Positions 23,242 through 30,745 of a stretch of 40,067 nt of DNA are shown piece by piece (within the stretch, counting starts at the first letter, position 1; each line of letters opens with the position of its first letter). The notes under the pieces were generated by a model, which saw nothing but the letters and a program-made list of their open reading frames with translations, had not been told where the DNA came from and made no database searches. The stretch is from positions 1 through 40,067 of the IMG/VR virus record IMGVR_UViG_3300043331_000538. One strand, 5' to 3'. Both the position numbers and the translations under genes were made by a program. The DNA is from a virus.

Positions 23242-24080
23242 TAGAAGTCCCATGCAGGATCCATGTTAAATTTGCGGCGGCTTTCTGATCCATCAATTTT
23301 ATGTGGGTGTGAATTGTATTTTACACGCTCATATATTCTGCGTCCTAGCGCGTCTATTAAGGATCGTCCATCAAGATTTGTCGTGAAAATATTTGCTTTC
23401 CCCTGCCTGCTTTCCAGCAGATCGAAAAGTGTTTCGTCTACAAATTCGCTTTGTGCGTGCTGCCCTATGTCGTCTATCACTAGCAGATCCACGCTGCGCA
23501 AATAGTCCATAATCTCGTCTGCAGTCACTTTGCTGCCATTGTTGAAAGTGCTTGTCAATTTTCTTTTTAGCTGGCTGATCGTGATAAAAGCAGCGGATCG
23601 TCCTTCTGCAGCCATAGCGTGACAAGCTGCAGCAGATATATGGCTTTTCCCTAGTCCCATGCTGCCTGCAAATAAAATCCCCACAGGCTTTTCTTTTCTT
23701 GCTATAATTGTTTTAACTAACTTTTGCGCCTTGTCCAGTGCTTCTTCTTGTGACGGATAAGCAGGATCTGGCTCATAATTATCAAAGCGCGCTGCCAGCT
23801 GGTCTTCGTTCATTGTGCTGAACAATGCCAGTTTATCAGCGGCTTTTCTTTTTTGCATGTCATTATAATTTACAAGTGATTCTTTGCCATTTTTATTGTC
23901 TTCACATTTTGTGCAGCTGCCTTTTACTTCTTTCCAGCTGCCATCCGGCTGCCGCCTTTCCACAATGCCGATTTTATGACCACATTCGCCGATCATATCC
24001 CCTTTGTTTCTATAGCCGCGCCTTTCTTCGATCATTCGCATTAAGCCGCTTTCTGCTATTGCTTCGCTAATATGTTGCAT
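23241..24080 (-). CDS. dnaC: DnaC/IstB-type helicase loader ATPase
   Basis: The 279-residue protein has an N-terminal Cys cluster (C33, C56, C59 with H35 nearby) that may bind zinc, then AAA+ motifs: Walker A GSMGLGKS (139-146), Walker B LLVIDDIG (199-206), and sensor-like NIFTTNLDGRSL. It would load the host replicative helicase at the phage origin. It follows the initiator gene after 17 bases, the common initiator-loader pair. No phage helicase is in the window, so host DnaB is probably used. Confidence 0.9.
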   Translation of the reverse strand: MQHISEAIAESGLMRMIEERRGYRNKGDMIGECGHKIGIVERRQPDGSWKEVKGSCTKCEDNKNGKESLVNYNDMQKRKAADKLALFSTMNEDQLAARFDNYEPDPAYPSQEEALDKAQKLVKTIIARKEKPVGILFAGSMGLGKSHISAAACHAMAAEGRSAAFITISQLKRKLTSTFNNGSKVTADEIMDYLRSVDLLVIDDIGQHAQSEFVDETLFDLLESRQGKANIFTTNLDGRSLIDALGRRIYERVKYNSHPHKIDGSESRRKFNMDPAWDF

Positions 24081-24097
24081 GATTCATTCGCCCCTTT

Positions 24098-25144
24098 CTA
24101 AAATGTTAGATCATCATAATAACTTTCCGGCACTTCATTTGTGCCGCGCCTTGTGGCAAAGTTTCGCGGATCCTTTCTGCTGTTGCCTTCCGTCCCAGTT
24201 TTCTTTCTCTCTTGTTGCCATTGTGCCGCACTTTGCGTCTTTTTGTCAAGTGTAGTTATACCATTTTGCAAGTTATTGCGACAAATTTCAAAAAAATATT
24301 TCGCCGGATTGCTGCGGCTGCCTTCTGCTGCTTCGTTAAATAAAGCAGTTAAAAGATCCAGATCCATTTGCTGCGAAAATTCTCTGATCGCATTTATTTG
24401 CGTTCTATTTGCTTCCAGTCTTTCCGTTAAAAACTCTTTTTCAAACCGATCTAAAATATATTTAAAAGCTGTTGAAAAAGTATTGACTATTGACTGCGGC
24501 TGTGATATTTTCTGCTGCTCTTTAAGATCTTTTTCTTTAAGATCTTTTTCTTTAAAAGATTTATTATTAATAATGGTCGGATCATTTATCGGATCATTTA
24601 TCGGATCACTTATCGGATCACTAAAACGCTGCAGCCCTTGTGGCTCTAAGGATCGTATCGGATCATTTATCGGATCATTTATCGGATCATTTATCGGATC
24701 AAAAGTCTTATTTATCGGATCAGCTGTCGGCTGTATTCCTTGCGGCTCTAAGGCTGGTATCGGATCAACGACTGCATTTTTTGCGTAAAAATCAGCTAGA
24801 TCCAGCACTGTAAATATCGTTCCTATAGGCTTTGTGCTTTTGCCATAAAAAGCATTTTCTTTCTTGATTAGTTCCATTTCTTCAAGCTTTGCGATCTCAC
24901 GCTGCACGCCTGCTTTTTTTAAATCCAGTCCGACTTCTTTATTTATTCCTTCTGCGATTAATTCTGCAGACGATATATATTGTCCGAAAGTCAAAGTAAT
25001 TTCATATTTTTTCTTAAAATTTGTTATATGTTGCTTTTTCCAGACACAATGGTGCGACAAAAAATCATATACAGCCAGCGTTTTATAATTTTTGATCTTT
25101 ATTTTTATATCTCTGTCTATTGGATATTTTCCGCTGCTGCTCAT
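24098..25144 (-). CDS. Replication initiator with internal iterons
   Basis: The 348-residue protein has an N-terminal winged-helix part (residues 1-120: GQYISSAELIAEGINKEVG, VQREIAKLEEMELI), a central DPIN-repeat region (about 125-195) and a helical C-terminus with NPAKYFFEICRNNLQNG, similar to DnaD/replication initiator tails. Position before the helicase loader supports the initiator role. The central repeats are encoded by 12-bp DNA iterons, so the origin is probably inside the gene, as in lambda O. The repeat-encoded segment is likely a flexible linker. The exact family is uncertain. Confidence 0.78.
   Translation of the reverse strand: MSSSGKYPIDRDIKIKIKNYKTLAVYDFLSHHCVWKKQHITNFKKKYEITLTFGQYISSAELIAEGINKEVGLDLKKAGVQREIAKLEEMELIKKENAFYGKSTKPIGTIFTVLDLADFYAKNAVVDPIPALEPQGIQPTADPINKTFDPINDPINDPINDPIRSLEPQGLQRFSDPISDPINDPINDPTIINNKSFKEKDLKEKDLKEQQKISQPQSIVNTFSTAFKYILDRFEKEFLTERLEANRTQINAIREFSQQMDLDLLTALFNEAAEGSRSNPAKYFFEICRNNLQNGITTLDKKTQSAAQWQQERKKTGTEGNSRKDPRNFATRRGTNEVPESYYDDLTF
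24521..24572. other. AT-rich stretch with short direct repeats beside the iterons
   Basis: TTTAAGATCTTTTTC occurs in tandem here and is followed by TTATTATTAATAATG. It borders the iteron block and could be the unwinding element of the origin. The bases also encode KEKDLKEKDLKE. Confidence 0.5.
24577..24768. repeat. Iteron array, putative replication origin
   Basis: TCGGATCA occurs ten times, beginning at 24577, 24589, 24601, 24613, 24658, 24670, 24682, 24694, 24715 and 24760. Two clusters of four keep an exact 12-bp period (unit TCGGATCATTTA). A larger unit containing GCGGCTCTAAGG or TGGCTCTAAGG is also duplicated. All lie inside the initiator gene, encoding DPIN repeats. Confidence 0.75.
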
Positions 25145-25160
25145 TGATCTTTTATCCTCC

Positions 25161-25550
25161 CTATTTCACTAGATAGCTGGATCCTAGCCTAGTTGTCCAA
25201 ATTTTTATAATCAGATCATTTATTTCAAGGTTTTTTATGGCTCGCTGCGCTGTGGCTCGCGATACATTATGTTTTTTTGCTAATTCTGCAAGTGACGCCC
25301 AGACTTGCCTTCCCATTGCTTGCTTTAAAAATTCGATATATATTTCAATTTCTAGCGCGCTGCAATTTTCTAGTTTTGATTCGTCTATTAAGATTGTTTC
25401 ACGATCACGCGGCAGCGGATCCAGTCCAAAATATTCTAAAAGTCCATAACTATCGAAAAGATCAATTGTGTTATAAGCTTCATGCTGATAGATAAAAGCG
25501 TGCCTTTTTCGCGGTTCTGGCTGTATGTCTTTTAATTGAATTAATGCCAT
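25161..25550 (-). CDS. Winged-helix DNA-binding protein at the head of the replication operon
   Basis: The 129-residue protein has a C-terminal winged helix (VWASLAELAKKHNVSRATAQ, then RAIKNLEINDLIIKI) and an N-terminal half without recognised fold. It is the first gene after an operator-bearing promoter and precedes the initiator by 16 bases, so a replication control or primosome role is likely. Family not identified beyond helix-turn-helix. Confidence 0.75.
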   Translation of the reverse strand: MALIQLKDIQPEPRKRHAFIYQHEAYNTIDLFDSYGLLEYFGLDPLPRDRETILIDESKLENCSALEIEIYIEFLKQAMGRQVWASLAELAKKHNVSRATAQRAIKNLEINDLIIKIWTTRLGSSYLVK

Positions 25551-25592
25551 TTTTTGTCCTCTCCCTTTGTTTCAAACTGTATCACAATGTAT

Positions 25593-25642
25593 AATTTAGC
25601 AGATTGCAGCCCAGCTTGTCAAGCTTGTGTCGCAAATAGATA
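25593..25642 (-). promoter_or_regulatory. Promoter of replication operon with repressor-like operator
   Basis: Minus strand: TTGACA (25617-25622), 18-base spacer, TAAATT (25593-25598). TCGCAAATAGATA (25630-25642), a degenerate copy of the 13-bp dyad, lies just upstream of the -35 hexamer. Confidence 0.6.
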
Positions 25643-25643
25643 T

Positions 25644-25670
25644 AAAAAAAGCAGCCATTATTCGGCTGCT
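25644..25670 (-). terminator. Intrinsic terminator of the recombination operon
   Basis: AGCAGCC stem pairing with GGCTGCT, 7-base loop, then TTTTTTT; the stop codon of the RecT gene lies in the loop. Confidence 0.85.
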
Positions 25671-26488
25671 GTTGTGTCTTCTAATATTTCATATTCTGGC
25701 TCGATATATTCCGGCTCGCTTTGTATGTCCGCGCGCACTGTGCCATCATACGCCATAAATTCTTTGTTTTCGATTTCCATTGGAAGCCATGTCATAAGCT
25801 GATGTAAGACTGTCTTTTTTGCCATGCTTTCAAAGTGCTGCCCCCAGACTGAATTTTTTTCCCAGCCTTTTGATTTTTTATATTTATAGTCGCTTGAAAA
25901 TTTATCTCTGTGCGCTTCGATCTGCGCTTTGCTCATGTAGTACCATAAGCAGCCGCCATTCTGCAAATGTGCGATCGCATAAAAGCCGCGCACTTCTTCT
26001 GTCGGTTCTTCTGACTGCTCATGTTTCAAGTATGGCTGCGATCCATTGTCCATCTTAAAAATATCATTCGCATAGACTGTGTGCGCTTGTATGCTTATTA
26101 TACGCGGTGATCTGTAAGCTAGATCTATATAACCTTTATAGCCGATTATAAGCTGCACTTGATCTTTATAAGGCACTAGATAGCAGCTGCCTAAAAGATC
26201 CGGCTCTAGCCCCAGCTGCGCGGCTTGAAAGACACTTCCTATAATGCTGTTAGGATTGCAGTCCAAAAGCGCCGGATTTTTGCGGCAGGCTGTCAAAGTC
26301 ACGCGCGCGATTCTTTCCGGCGTGATCGTTGCTGGCAGCACTTTTTTAAGTTCGTTTGCTGATCTTTCAAAAAGATTATTAAGCTGCTTGAAAGCCAGCT
26401 GTCTGCGATCTGCAGGCGCTGTCTGTGGCGCCTGCTGCTTGTTTTGGATTGCGTTCTGTAGTTCTGCTGTGTTTGCTGTCTTTGCCAT
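25658..26488 (-). CDS. recT: RecT single-strand annealing protein
   Basis: The 276-residue protein matches RecT: LPATITPERIARVTLTACRK, DCNPNSIIGSVFQAAQLGLE, YLVPYKDQVQLIIGYKGYID, and GWEKNSVWGQHFESMAKKTV near 225. It anneals complementary single strands made by the partner exonuclease. Residues 1-40 are a Gln/Ala-rich disordered lead. It is the last gene of the operon from the minus-strand switch promoter, so recombination is expected early after induction. Confidence 0.94.
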   Translation of the reverse strand: MAKTANTAELQNAIQNKQQAPQTAPADRRQLAFKQLNNLFERSANELKKVLPATITPERIARVTLTACRKNPALLDCNPNSIIGSVFQAAQLGLEPDLLGSCYLVPYKDQVQLIIGYKGYIDLAYRSPRIISIQAHTVYANDIFKMDNGSQPYLKHEQSEEPTEEVRGFYAIAHLQNGGCLWYYMSKAQIEAHRDKFSSDYKYKKSKGWEKNSVWGQHFESMAKKTVLHQLMTWLPMEIENKEFMAYDGTVRADIQSEPEYIEPEYEILEDTTAAE

Positions 26489-26500
26489 GTTTATTTCCCC

Positions 26501-27472
26501 CTAGTATCTTATAGCCCTTGTCGGCTTGAATGTTGTAAATTGATCTTTCGCTGCTGTCCATTCTCTGAAAAGCTTTGGATATTTTGCAGCCAGCGCCTTT
26601 TCATCAAAGCTGCGCCTGTTTTGAATATTCCAGTTTACATAATAGGATCCAGCTTTTGCTGCTGTGGCGCCTGCCTGTCCTATTTTGTCTTTGAAATAGT
26701 TGTCAATAGCATTGATCTGCGCTTCTAGTTCCTTTTTCTGCTGCTGCAGGATCTCGCGCATTTCTACTTTTTCGGCGTCCGCGTCCGGCAGATCCACGAT
26801 CAAGTCTTTGTCTGCTTCTGTGTAGCTTTCTAGCAGCAGCTTTGCCGCGTCTTCTGATCCGTCTATGGCTGGCATTGTTCCGTCCAGTACATGCTGCCAG
26901 AAGTCTGCTGCTTGCTTTTCTATGTCCGCGATAATAGCTTCATTACGTTCTATAATCCAGTAATCAAAGTCCACGCCGCCGATCAGCACAGCCATGAAAG
27001 CTTTCTGATAGCCAGTGATCATCAAATAATATTGCACTTGCGCCATGTATTCTTTTGGCACGCTGTCGCCTTCCCAATATTTCCGCATGTTGTAATTAGA
27101 TGTTTTACATTCCAGCACTGCGCGCGATCCGTCCGGCAGGATCACTTCCCTGTCGATATTCGCATATAAATAGTCGATTGTGTCATGCTGCAGGATCCAG
27201 TTATTTTTGCGCACTTTGTAGCCTGTTTCTTCTGCGAATAATTCAGCGACTATCGGCTCTAATTTGTTGCCCATGCGTACTGCTGGCTTATCGCTTATGT
27301 CTTCACGCTGCACTGCGCCTGTAAGTTCTGACCAAAGGCGGCGCGCGCTTTTATATTTATTGATTCCCAGCGCGGCTGCTATGTCTGATCCGCCCAGTCC
27401 TTGCTGCTTTTGTCGGTAGTCCTGCCACTGCTTCTGCGTCCATTTCGCATAATTTGCGACTTTTCTTGCCAT
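26501..27472 (-). CDS. yqaJ: YqaJ-type viral recombinase exonuclease
   Basis: 323 residues from ATG 27472 (AAAAGGAGAT about 6 bases upstream). Motifs: GLGGSDIAAALGINKYKSAR, VRMGNKLEPIVAELFAEETG, YANIDREVILPDGSRAVLECK (catalytic D, E-x-K), and YMAQVQYYLMITGYQKAF. This is the YqaJ/lambda-exo fold, which resects dsDNA ends for RecT, the next gene. A longer in-frame start at 27556 would overlap the XRE gene and lacks a ribosome-binding site. The C-terminal third is a charged helix ahead of a Y/F-rich end. Confidence 0.93.
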   Translation of the reverse strand: MARKVANYAKWTQKQWQDYRQKQQGLGGSDIAAALGINKYKSARRLWSELTGAVQREDISDKPAVRMGNKLEPIVAELFAEETGYKVRKNNWILQHDTIDYLYANIDREVILPDGSRAVLECKTSNYNMRKYWEGDSVPKEYMAQVQYYLMITGYQKAFMAVLIGGVDFDYWIIERNEAIIADIEKQAADFWQHVLDGTMPAIDGSEDAAKLLLESYTEADKDLIVDLPDADAEKVEMREILQQQKKELEAQINAIDNYFKDKIGQAGATAAKAGSYYVNWNIQNRRSFDEKALAAKYPKLFREWTAAKDQFTTFKPTRAIRY

Positions 27473-27497
27473 GTTTTGATCTCCTTTTGAATAAAGT

Positions 27498-27722
27498 TTA
27501 TAAAGCTTTCTTTTCTGGCAGCTGATCCATGAAAAATTTAGACATGTCAAAGCCATAATATGTCGCGATCTTTAAAGCCAGCTTTCCAGAAGGATTTCTG
27601 ACGCCATTTTCAATCTCGAAAAGATAATTATGTGAAATGCCGATTTCTGCGGCAGCCGCGCGCCCAGTCAAATTGCGCTCTTTCCTTAATTCTTTTAGCC
27701 ATTCTCTTTTCATTCGTTGCAC
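27498..27722 (-). CDS. Short XRE-family regulator (Cro-like) at head of early operon
   Basis: 74 residues with a helix-turn-helix at about 15-40 (NLTGRAAAAEIGISHNYLFE, IENGVRNPSGKLA). It is the first gene from the minus-strand switch promoter, divergent from the repressor, the usual place of a Cro-type protein. It has no dimerisation domain beyond a short tail ending LPEKKAL. Targets are inferred to be the same dyads as the repressor. Confidence 0.82.
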   Translation of the reverse strand: MQRMKREWLKELRKERNLTGRAAAAEIGISHNYLFEIENGVRNPSGKLALKIATYYGFDMSKFFMDQLPEKKAL

Positions 27723-27731
27723 TCCTTTTGT

Positions 27732-27746
27732 GTCGCTCGCTGCGAC
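27732..27746. promoter_or_regulatory. Perfect operator dyad in the leader of the minus-strand early operon
   Basis: GTCGC-TCGCT-GCGAC, containing TCGC-N5-GCGA exactly. It lies between the -10 hexamer of the minus promoter and the XRE start. Confidence 0.7.
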
Positions 27747-27757
27747 TTTATGAATTT

Positions 27758-27786
27758 AGTTTACCATCTATTTGCGACCATGTAAA
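27758..27786 (-). promoter_or_regulatory. Minus-strand switch promoter (early lytic, PL-like)
   Basis: TTTACA (27781-27786), 17-base spacer holding GGTCGCAAATAGATG, and TAAACT (27758-27763) on the minus strand. A repressor on the dyad would block polymerase. It drives XRE, YqaJ and RecT. Confidence 0.72.
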
Positions 27787-27828
27787 GCACAAATAATGGA
27801 AATAGCGCACTAGCTGCATATAAAATGC

Positions 27829-27857
27829 TTTACATATTGCGACTATGCGCGTAAAAT
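27829..27857 (+). promoter_or_regulatory. Plus-strand switch promoter of the repressor gene
   Basis: TTTACA (27829-27834), 17-base spacer with ATTGCGACTATG, TAAAAT (27852-27857). It has the same build as the divergent promoter, which suggests autoregulation. AGAAAGGAATG precedes the repressor ATG. Confidence 0.72.
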
Positions 27858-27888
27858 ATTGATCATACAAAGAAAGGAATGATTTAAA

Positions 27889-28299
27889 ATGACTTTTCAA
27901 TTAACGATTTCCCCAGCCGTTTTAAATCAAATAGACTTTGATAAAGAGATCAAGCTACACGAAAGACTGCGATCCCTGCGTGAAGAAAAAGATTACACAA
28001 TGGAAGAAGTCGCAGAAAGGATCAATGTTAAACGCCAGACATATAACGGATATGAAGCGCCGCCGGAAAAAAGCTATCACAGATCGCCTTCTTTTGAAGT
28101 GCTTGTGCGCCTTGCTAGTCTGTATAATGTTTCGACTGATTATCTAATAGGCGTCACAGATAACCCAGCGCCGCGCGTTGCTGCTTTGGACGTTATGGAT
28201 ATTCTGAAAAAAGACAAAAGCATGGATAAGCCTACAAAAAGCTTTGTAGAAGCAAAGATCCTGCAGCTAATAAATGAATACACTGTGCCAGCAGTGTGA
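27889..28299 (+). CDS. XRE-family repressor (immunity repressor candidate)
   Basis: 136 residues: a 20-residue lead, helix-turn-helix at about 35-70 (LREEKDYTMEEVAERINVKR, QTYNGYE), then LVRLASLYNVSTDYLIGVTD typical of phage XRE repressors, and a short helical C-terminus. It lacks the S24 peptidase domain, so induction by RecA-stimulated self-cleavage is not expected. It is divergent from the XRE/YqaJ/RecT operon and ends at a terminator. It is the prime candidate to bind the TCGC-N5-GCGA sites (inference). Confidence 0.85.
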   Translation: MTFQLTISPAVLNQIDFDKEIKLHERLRSLREEKDYTMEEVAERINVKRQTYNGYEAPPEKSYHRSPSFEVLVRLASLYNVSTDYLIGVTDNPAPRVAALDVMDILKKDKSMDKPTKSFVEAKILQLINEYTVPAV

Positions 28300-28300
28300 T

Positions 28301-28327
28301 AAAAAGCGCTGAAAGGCGCTTTTTTAT
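28301..28327 (+). terminator. Intrinsic terminator after repressor gene (bidirectional)
   Basis: AAAAGCGC stem, loop TGAAAG, GCGCTTTTTT. It also ends the convergent minus-strand gene at 28324. Confidence 0.82.
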
Positions 28328-28530
28328 TTGTTCTTTGCTTCGATCATTTTAATGACTTTGGCTTCAAATTCTGGATCCACGCTGATTTCCGCCGCCAGTT
28401 CCTGCAGCGTGCTTGTTTTAATTTCCTCAAATAAGCCAGTTTCTTCGATCGCGCGCGCGGATCGCAAAAAAGCTTCAAAGATCGGATCCGTTTTTTTCAT
28501 AGGTTCACCATTTATTTTTTTCATGCTCAT
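28324..28530 (-). CDS. Hypothetical acidic helical protein between repressor and plus-strand genes
   Basis: About 68 residues from ATG 28530 (AAAAGGAAG 5 bases upstream; ATG 28524 is also possible). It reads KTDPIFEAFLRSARAIEETG, then QELAAEISVDPEFEAKVIKM, mostly helical and acidic. It is the only minus-strand gene inside the plus-strand immunity block and converges on the repressor. It might be an antirepressor or toxin partner, but nothing specific shows this. Confidence 0.65.
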   Translation of the reverse strand: MSMKKINGEPMKKTDPIFEAFLRSARAIEETGLFEEIKTSTLQELAAEISVDPEFEAKVIKMIEAKNK

Positions 28531-28587
28531 TGCACTTCCTTTTCCACTATTTTTGCCAGAAAAAAACATTTATAAAAGGGTGATCAC

Positions 28588-29241
28588 ATGCTGCTAGGTT
28601 CTTTTTTAAAAGAATATAACCGCCGAAAAGATCAAAAAGATTCATTCCGGCAGATCTGCCGCGAAAATGGCTTGTCCTATAAAAAAGTGCAGCCATACTT
28701 AAAACAATTAGGCTTTACATTTGATCAGAAAATAAAAGAATATGTGCTGGCGCCAGAAAATGAGCCGGAAAGGGAAGAAATAATGCAGCTGGATCTGAAA
28801 AGCTTTAATGCAGCATATAAGCAGCGGCAGCAGAAAGAAGACACAGCAGCCGATCAGCAGACACAGGCTGATCAAGCAGAAAGCCTGCAGCTTGAAAGCA
28901 GCGATCATGTGCAGCGGCAGTCCGGCGCGAATATCAGCGAATTAATGGCAGCCCAGCTGTTTGATATTGTGGATCTATTACAGCAGATTAATGGAAAGCT
29001 GCCTGCAGCTGATCAGATCGCAGCAGCTGTGCAGCAGCCGGATCCAGTCCATGAAGCGCCGCTGGCTTTTGAGATCCACAGGATCAGCCAGCAGCTAAAA
29101 GCCAGAAAGACGATCAATATTAGCAGCACTTGTGCAGGCTGGCTGGATTCATACAGCACGACAAAAGGCTTTCACATTGGTGATCTTGTCACGCTGGCAG
29201 TCATGCAGCTAAAAGAAAGGATTGATCCAGAAAATGAATAG
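28588..29241 (+). CDS. Putative DNA-binding protein: N-terminal HTH-like, C-terminal ribbon-helix-helix-like
   Basis: 217 residues. The N-terminus (FRQICRENGLSYKKVQPYLK, then QLGFTFDQKIKEYVL) resembles the small HTH of the proteins at 38039 and 38828. A Gln-rich middle (about 65-165) follows. The end has a strand RKTINIS and two helices (WLDSYSTTKG, HIGDLVTLAVMQLKER), a ribbon-helix-helix pattern. AAAGGGTG precedes the ATG. Plus-strand expression in the immunity block suggests a lysogeny or maintenance role such as partition or copy control; this is inference. I do not recognise a named family. Confidence 0.65.
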   Translation: MLLGSFLKEYNRRKDQKDSFRQICRENGLSYKKVQPYLKQLGFTFDQKIKEYVLAPENEPEREEIMQLDLKSFNAAYKQRQQKEDTAADQQTQADQAESLQLESSDHVQRQSGANISELMAAQLFDIVDLLQQINGKLPAADQIAAAVQQPDPVHEAPLAFEIHRISQQLKARKTINISSTCAGWLDSYSTTKGFHIGDLVTLAVMQLKERIDPENE

Positions 29242-29533
29242 AGCAGAAAGAAGAAGACAAGATCGGCTTATAGAAGCAAAAGTGCAGCACTTGCAAAAGA
29301 CGCGCGATTTTAGCCGCTTTGAGGATCCAAAAGTGCAGCAGCTAATGAAAGAAGTAATAGATAATACAGATAAATATTTGCAAGAAAATGAAGTCGTGCA
29401 GGATCCCTGCTATTATTGCGGCGACACACAAAGCCCAGCTTTCGTGATCAAAGAAAGAAATGATCAGATCATTTGCGTGCATTGCAGCGCGAAAGGCGTT
29501 GGAAAGTATGACACAAGCTGGCAAAGGAAATAA
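29234..29533 (+). CDS. Small zinc-ribbon protein
   Basis: 99 residues from ATG 29234, which overlaps the upstream stop (ATGAATAG). It begins MNRAERRRQDRLIEAKVQHL, a lead seen on many small phage proteins, and ends with a C-x2-C ... C-x2-C zinc ribbon (CYYCGDTQSP, then CVHCSAKG). Coupled to the upstream DNA-binding gene. Function unknown; nucleic-acid or protein binding is likely. Confidence 0.75.
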   Translation: MNRAERRRQDRLIEAKVQHLQKTRDFSRFEDPKVQQLMKEVIDNTDKYLQENEVVQDPCYYCGDTQSPAFVIKERNDQIICVHCSAKGVGKYDTSWQRK

Positions 29534-29571
29534 TATTTTTTAGGGTTTACCCATTCTCTAAACCTCTCTTG

Positions 29572-29621
29572 TTTGAAAGTAAATTGTCATGTTCGCGGTG
29601 GTTTACATTTCTCCTTTCAAA
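29572..29621. repeat. Inverted repeat in the gap between convergent genes
   Basis: TTTGAAAG (29572-29579) faces CTTTCAAA (29614-29621), with GTAAA and TTTAC nested inside. It may fold at the 3' end of the plus-strand message; there is no T-run. Confidence 0.4.
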
Positions 29622-29631
29622 GTTTAGATCG

Positions 29632-29663
29632 AAAAAAAGCGGCGCCTTAATTGGTTGCCGCTT
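29632..29663 (-). terminator. Intrinsic terminator of the zinc-finger gene
   Basis: AAGCGGC pairs with GCCGCTT, then TTTTTTT on the minus strand; the stop codon lies in the loop. Confidence 0.8.
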
Positions 29664-30228
29664 CTTTTCGTTTTACTTTGTATTGTCCTTTTCCTTTGAT
29701 CAGATCTTTTTTATAGTCGTCACTGTTGAAAATGCCTTCTGGATATTTTTTCAGCCAGCTTTCGATCTCGCGCTTTGTCGGCGTCACTGTCTGCAGCTTA
29801 TTTCCGTCACATTTAAAGCATGTTGTCCCAAAGCGTTCACAATAGCTATAATGTCCAGATCCGCCACAGCGCGTGCATGGCTTATTCCAGCCCATAAGAT
29901 ACACAGCGCGCATGGCTTTTGATCTTAATTTGTCCGGCGAAAATATCTTTTCTATGTTGTTTATATATTCATTTCTCAAAACGTCTTTTCCGTAAAGCGC
30001 CCAGATTAATTTTTGTTCCTTTTCCTCTAGTCGCTGCCATTGTCTACACCAAAGATTTTTCTTATAAGCGATCATGTCTGTAAAGACGCGCTTTTTTTCT
30101 CCTAGATTTCCATAATTGATAGAAGCGCCGATCTTGAAAAAGTCGTCCCCTTCGTATCTGCGCCATTCAAGCTGTCCGTTTGTATAATCTACTATTACAG
30201 TTTCGATCGGTTTAATTACTGCTGACAT
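29647..30228 (-). CDS. DnaJ-like zinc-finger hypothetical protein
   Basis: 193 residues from ATG 30228 (AAAGGGGATC upstream); the longer in-frame start at 30294 would lie inside the promoter. Near residues 130-157, CTRCGGSGHYSYC and CFKCDGN form two C-x2-C-x-G halves like the DnaJ cysteine-rich repeat. The front contains IKPIETVIVDYTNGQLEWRR and basic helices. A regulator or RNA/DNA-binding role is possible. It has its own operator-type promoter and terminator. Confidence 0.75.
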   Translation of the reverse strand: MSAVIKPIETVIVDYTNGQLEWRRYEGDDFFKIGASINYGNLGEKKRVFTDMIAYKKNLWCRQWQRLEEKEQKLIWALYGKDVLRNEYINNIEKIFSPDKLRSKAMRAVYLMGWNKPCTRCGGSGHYSYCERFGTTCFKCDGNKLQTVTPTKREIESWLKKYPEGIFNSDDYKKDLIKGKGQYKVKRKEAATN

Positions 30229-30264
30229 GTTTTCGATCCCCTTTTTCTTGTTTTTGTGATCCTT

Positions 30265-30302
30265 ACATTTATTATTATACTCTTTTGGTCGCAAATTGCA
30301 AG
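30265..30302 (-). promoter_or_regulatory. Operator-type promoter A
   Basis: Minus strand TTGCAA, 16-base spacer with TTTGCGACC, TATAAT, then leader GTAAGGATCA. The dyad TCGCAAATTGCAA covers 30289-30301. Confidence 0.75.
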
Positions 30303-30311
30303 AAAAAGTTT

Positions 30312-30348
30312 AAAAAAAGCACAAAAAAAGCAGCAGATCGCTGCCGCT
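30312..30348 (-). terminator. Intrinsic terminator of four-gene operon B
   Basis: GCAGC stem, loop GATCT, GCTGC, then TTTTTTT on the minus strand. Confidence 0.65.
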
Positions 30349-30551
30349 TAAAAAGTGATCACTTTTTCAATTCTGTAGACGTTGCCGCCAGTCTTTTTGC
30401 TGGCTGCTGGCAGCAGCTGCTTGTCCGCGTCTTCGTATGTTGTAAAGCGTTTTGCTGCCGCCAGACTATCTGCCCAGTCGTCCCCTTCTGTTAAAAATTT
30501 CGGCTTTCCTGTGCCTGTGTAGCCTGTGACTATTACAAAAAATGTGATCAT
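30348..30551 (-). CDS. 67-residue hypothetical protein
   Basis: Strands at both ends (MITFFVIVTGYTGTGKPKFL, NVYRIEKVITF) and a central helix DSLAAAKRFTTYEDADKQL. GYTGTGKP only superficially resembles a P-loop; the protein is too short for an NTPase. The start overlaps the preceding stop by one base. Third gene of the operon from promoter B. Confidence 0.68.
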   Translation of the reverse strand: MITFFVIVTGYTGTGKPKFLTEGDDWADSLAAAKRFTTYEDADKQLLPAASKKTGGNVYRIEKVITF

Positions 30552-30745
30552 TATTTTGCCCCCTTAATTTGTTGCACTTGCTTGTCCAGATCCGCTGCCA
30601 GCTGCAGGATCATGTCTAGCAGCTTTTTATATTCCGGCGCTACACATGAAAAAGATCGCAGCTGCTGGATCTTTGACTGCAGCTTCCTTTCTGTCTTCAT
30701 ATGCTCGCTGTAAAGCTTGTTTAGTTCGATTTGTGTTGTTTTCAT
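30551..30745 (-). CDS. 64-residue coiled-coil hypothetical protein
   Basis: A nearly continuous amphipathic helix (MKTTQIELNKLYSEHMKTER, then QLAADLDKQVQQIKG) with a Cys in a short turn. It overlaps both neighbours by one base, indicating translational coupling in operon B. Confidence 0.68.
   Translation of the reverse strand: MKTTQIELNKLYSEHMKTERKLQSKIQQLRSFSCVAPEYKKLLDMILQLAADLDKQVQQIKGAK

Noticed and set aside
24273-24285. TTGCGAC copy inside the initiator gene as an operator
   Set aside because: The second half-site is missing and it lies within a coding region far from a promoter.
24577-24768. CRISPR-like array
   Set aside because: The repeat is 8-12 bp with 12-bp period and no unique spacers; iterons explain it.
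27446-27461. TCGCATAATTTGCGA at the start of the YqaJ gene as an operator
   Set aside because: Spacing between half-sites is 7, not 5, and the bases encode the N-terminus; kept only as a possibility.
30348-30551. P-loop NTPase from GYTGTGKP
   Set aside because: The protein is 67 residues long and has no Walker B or other NTPase features.
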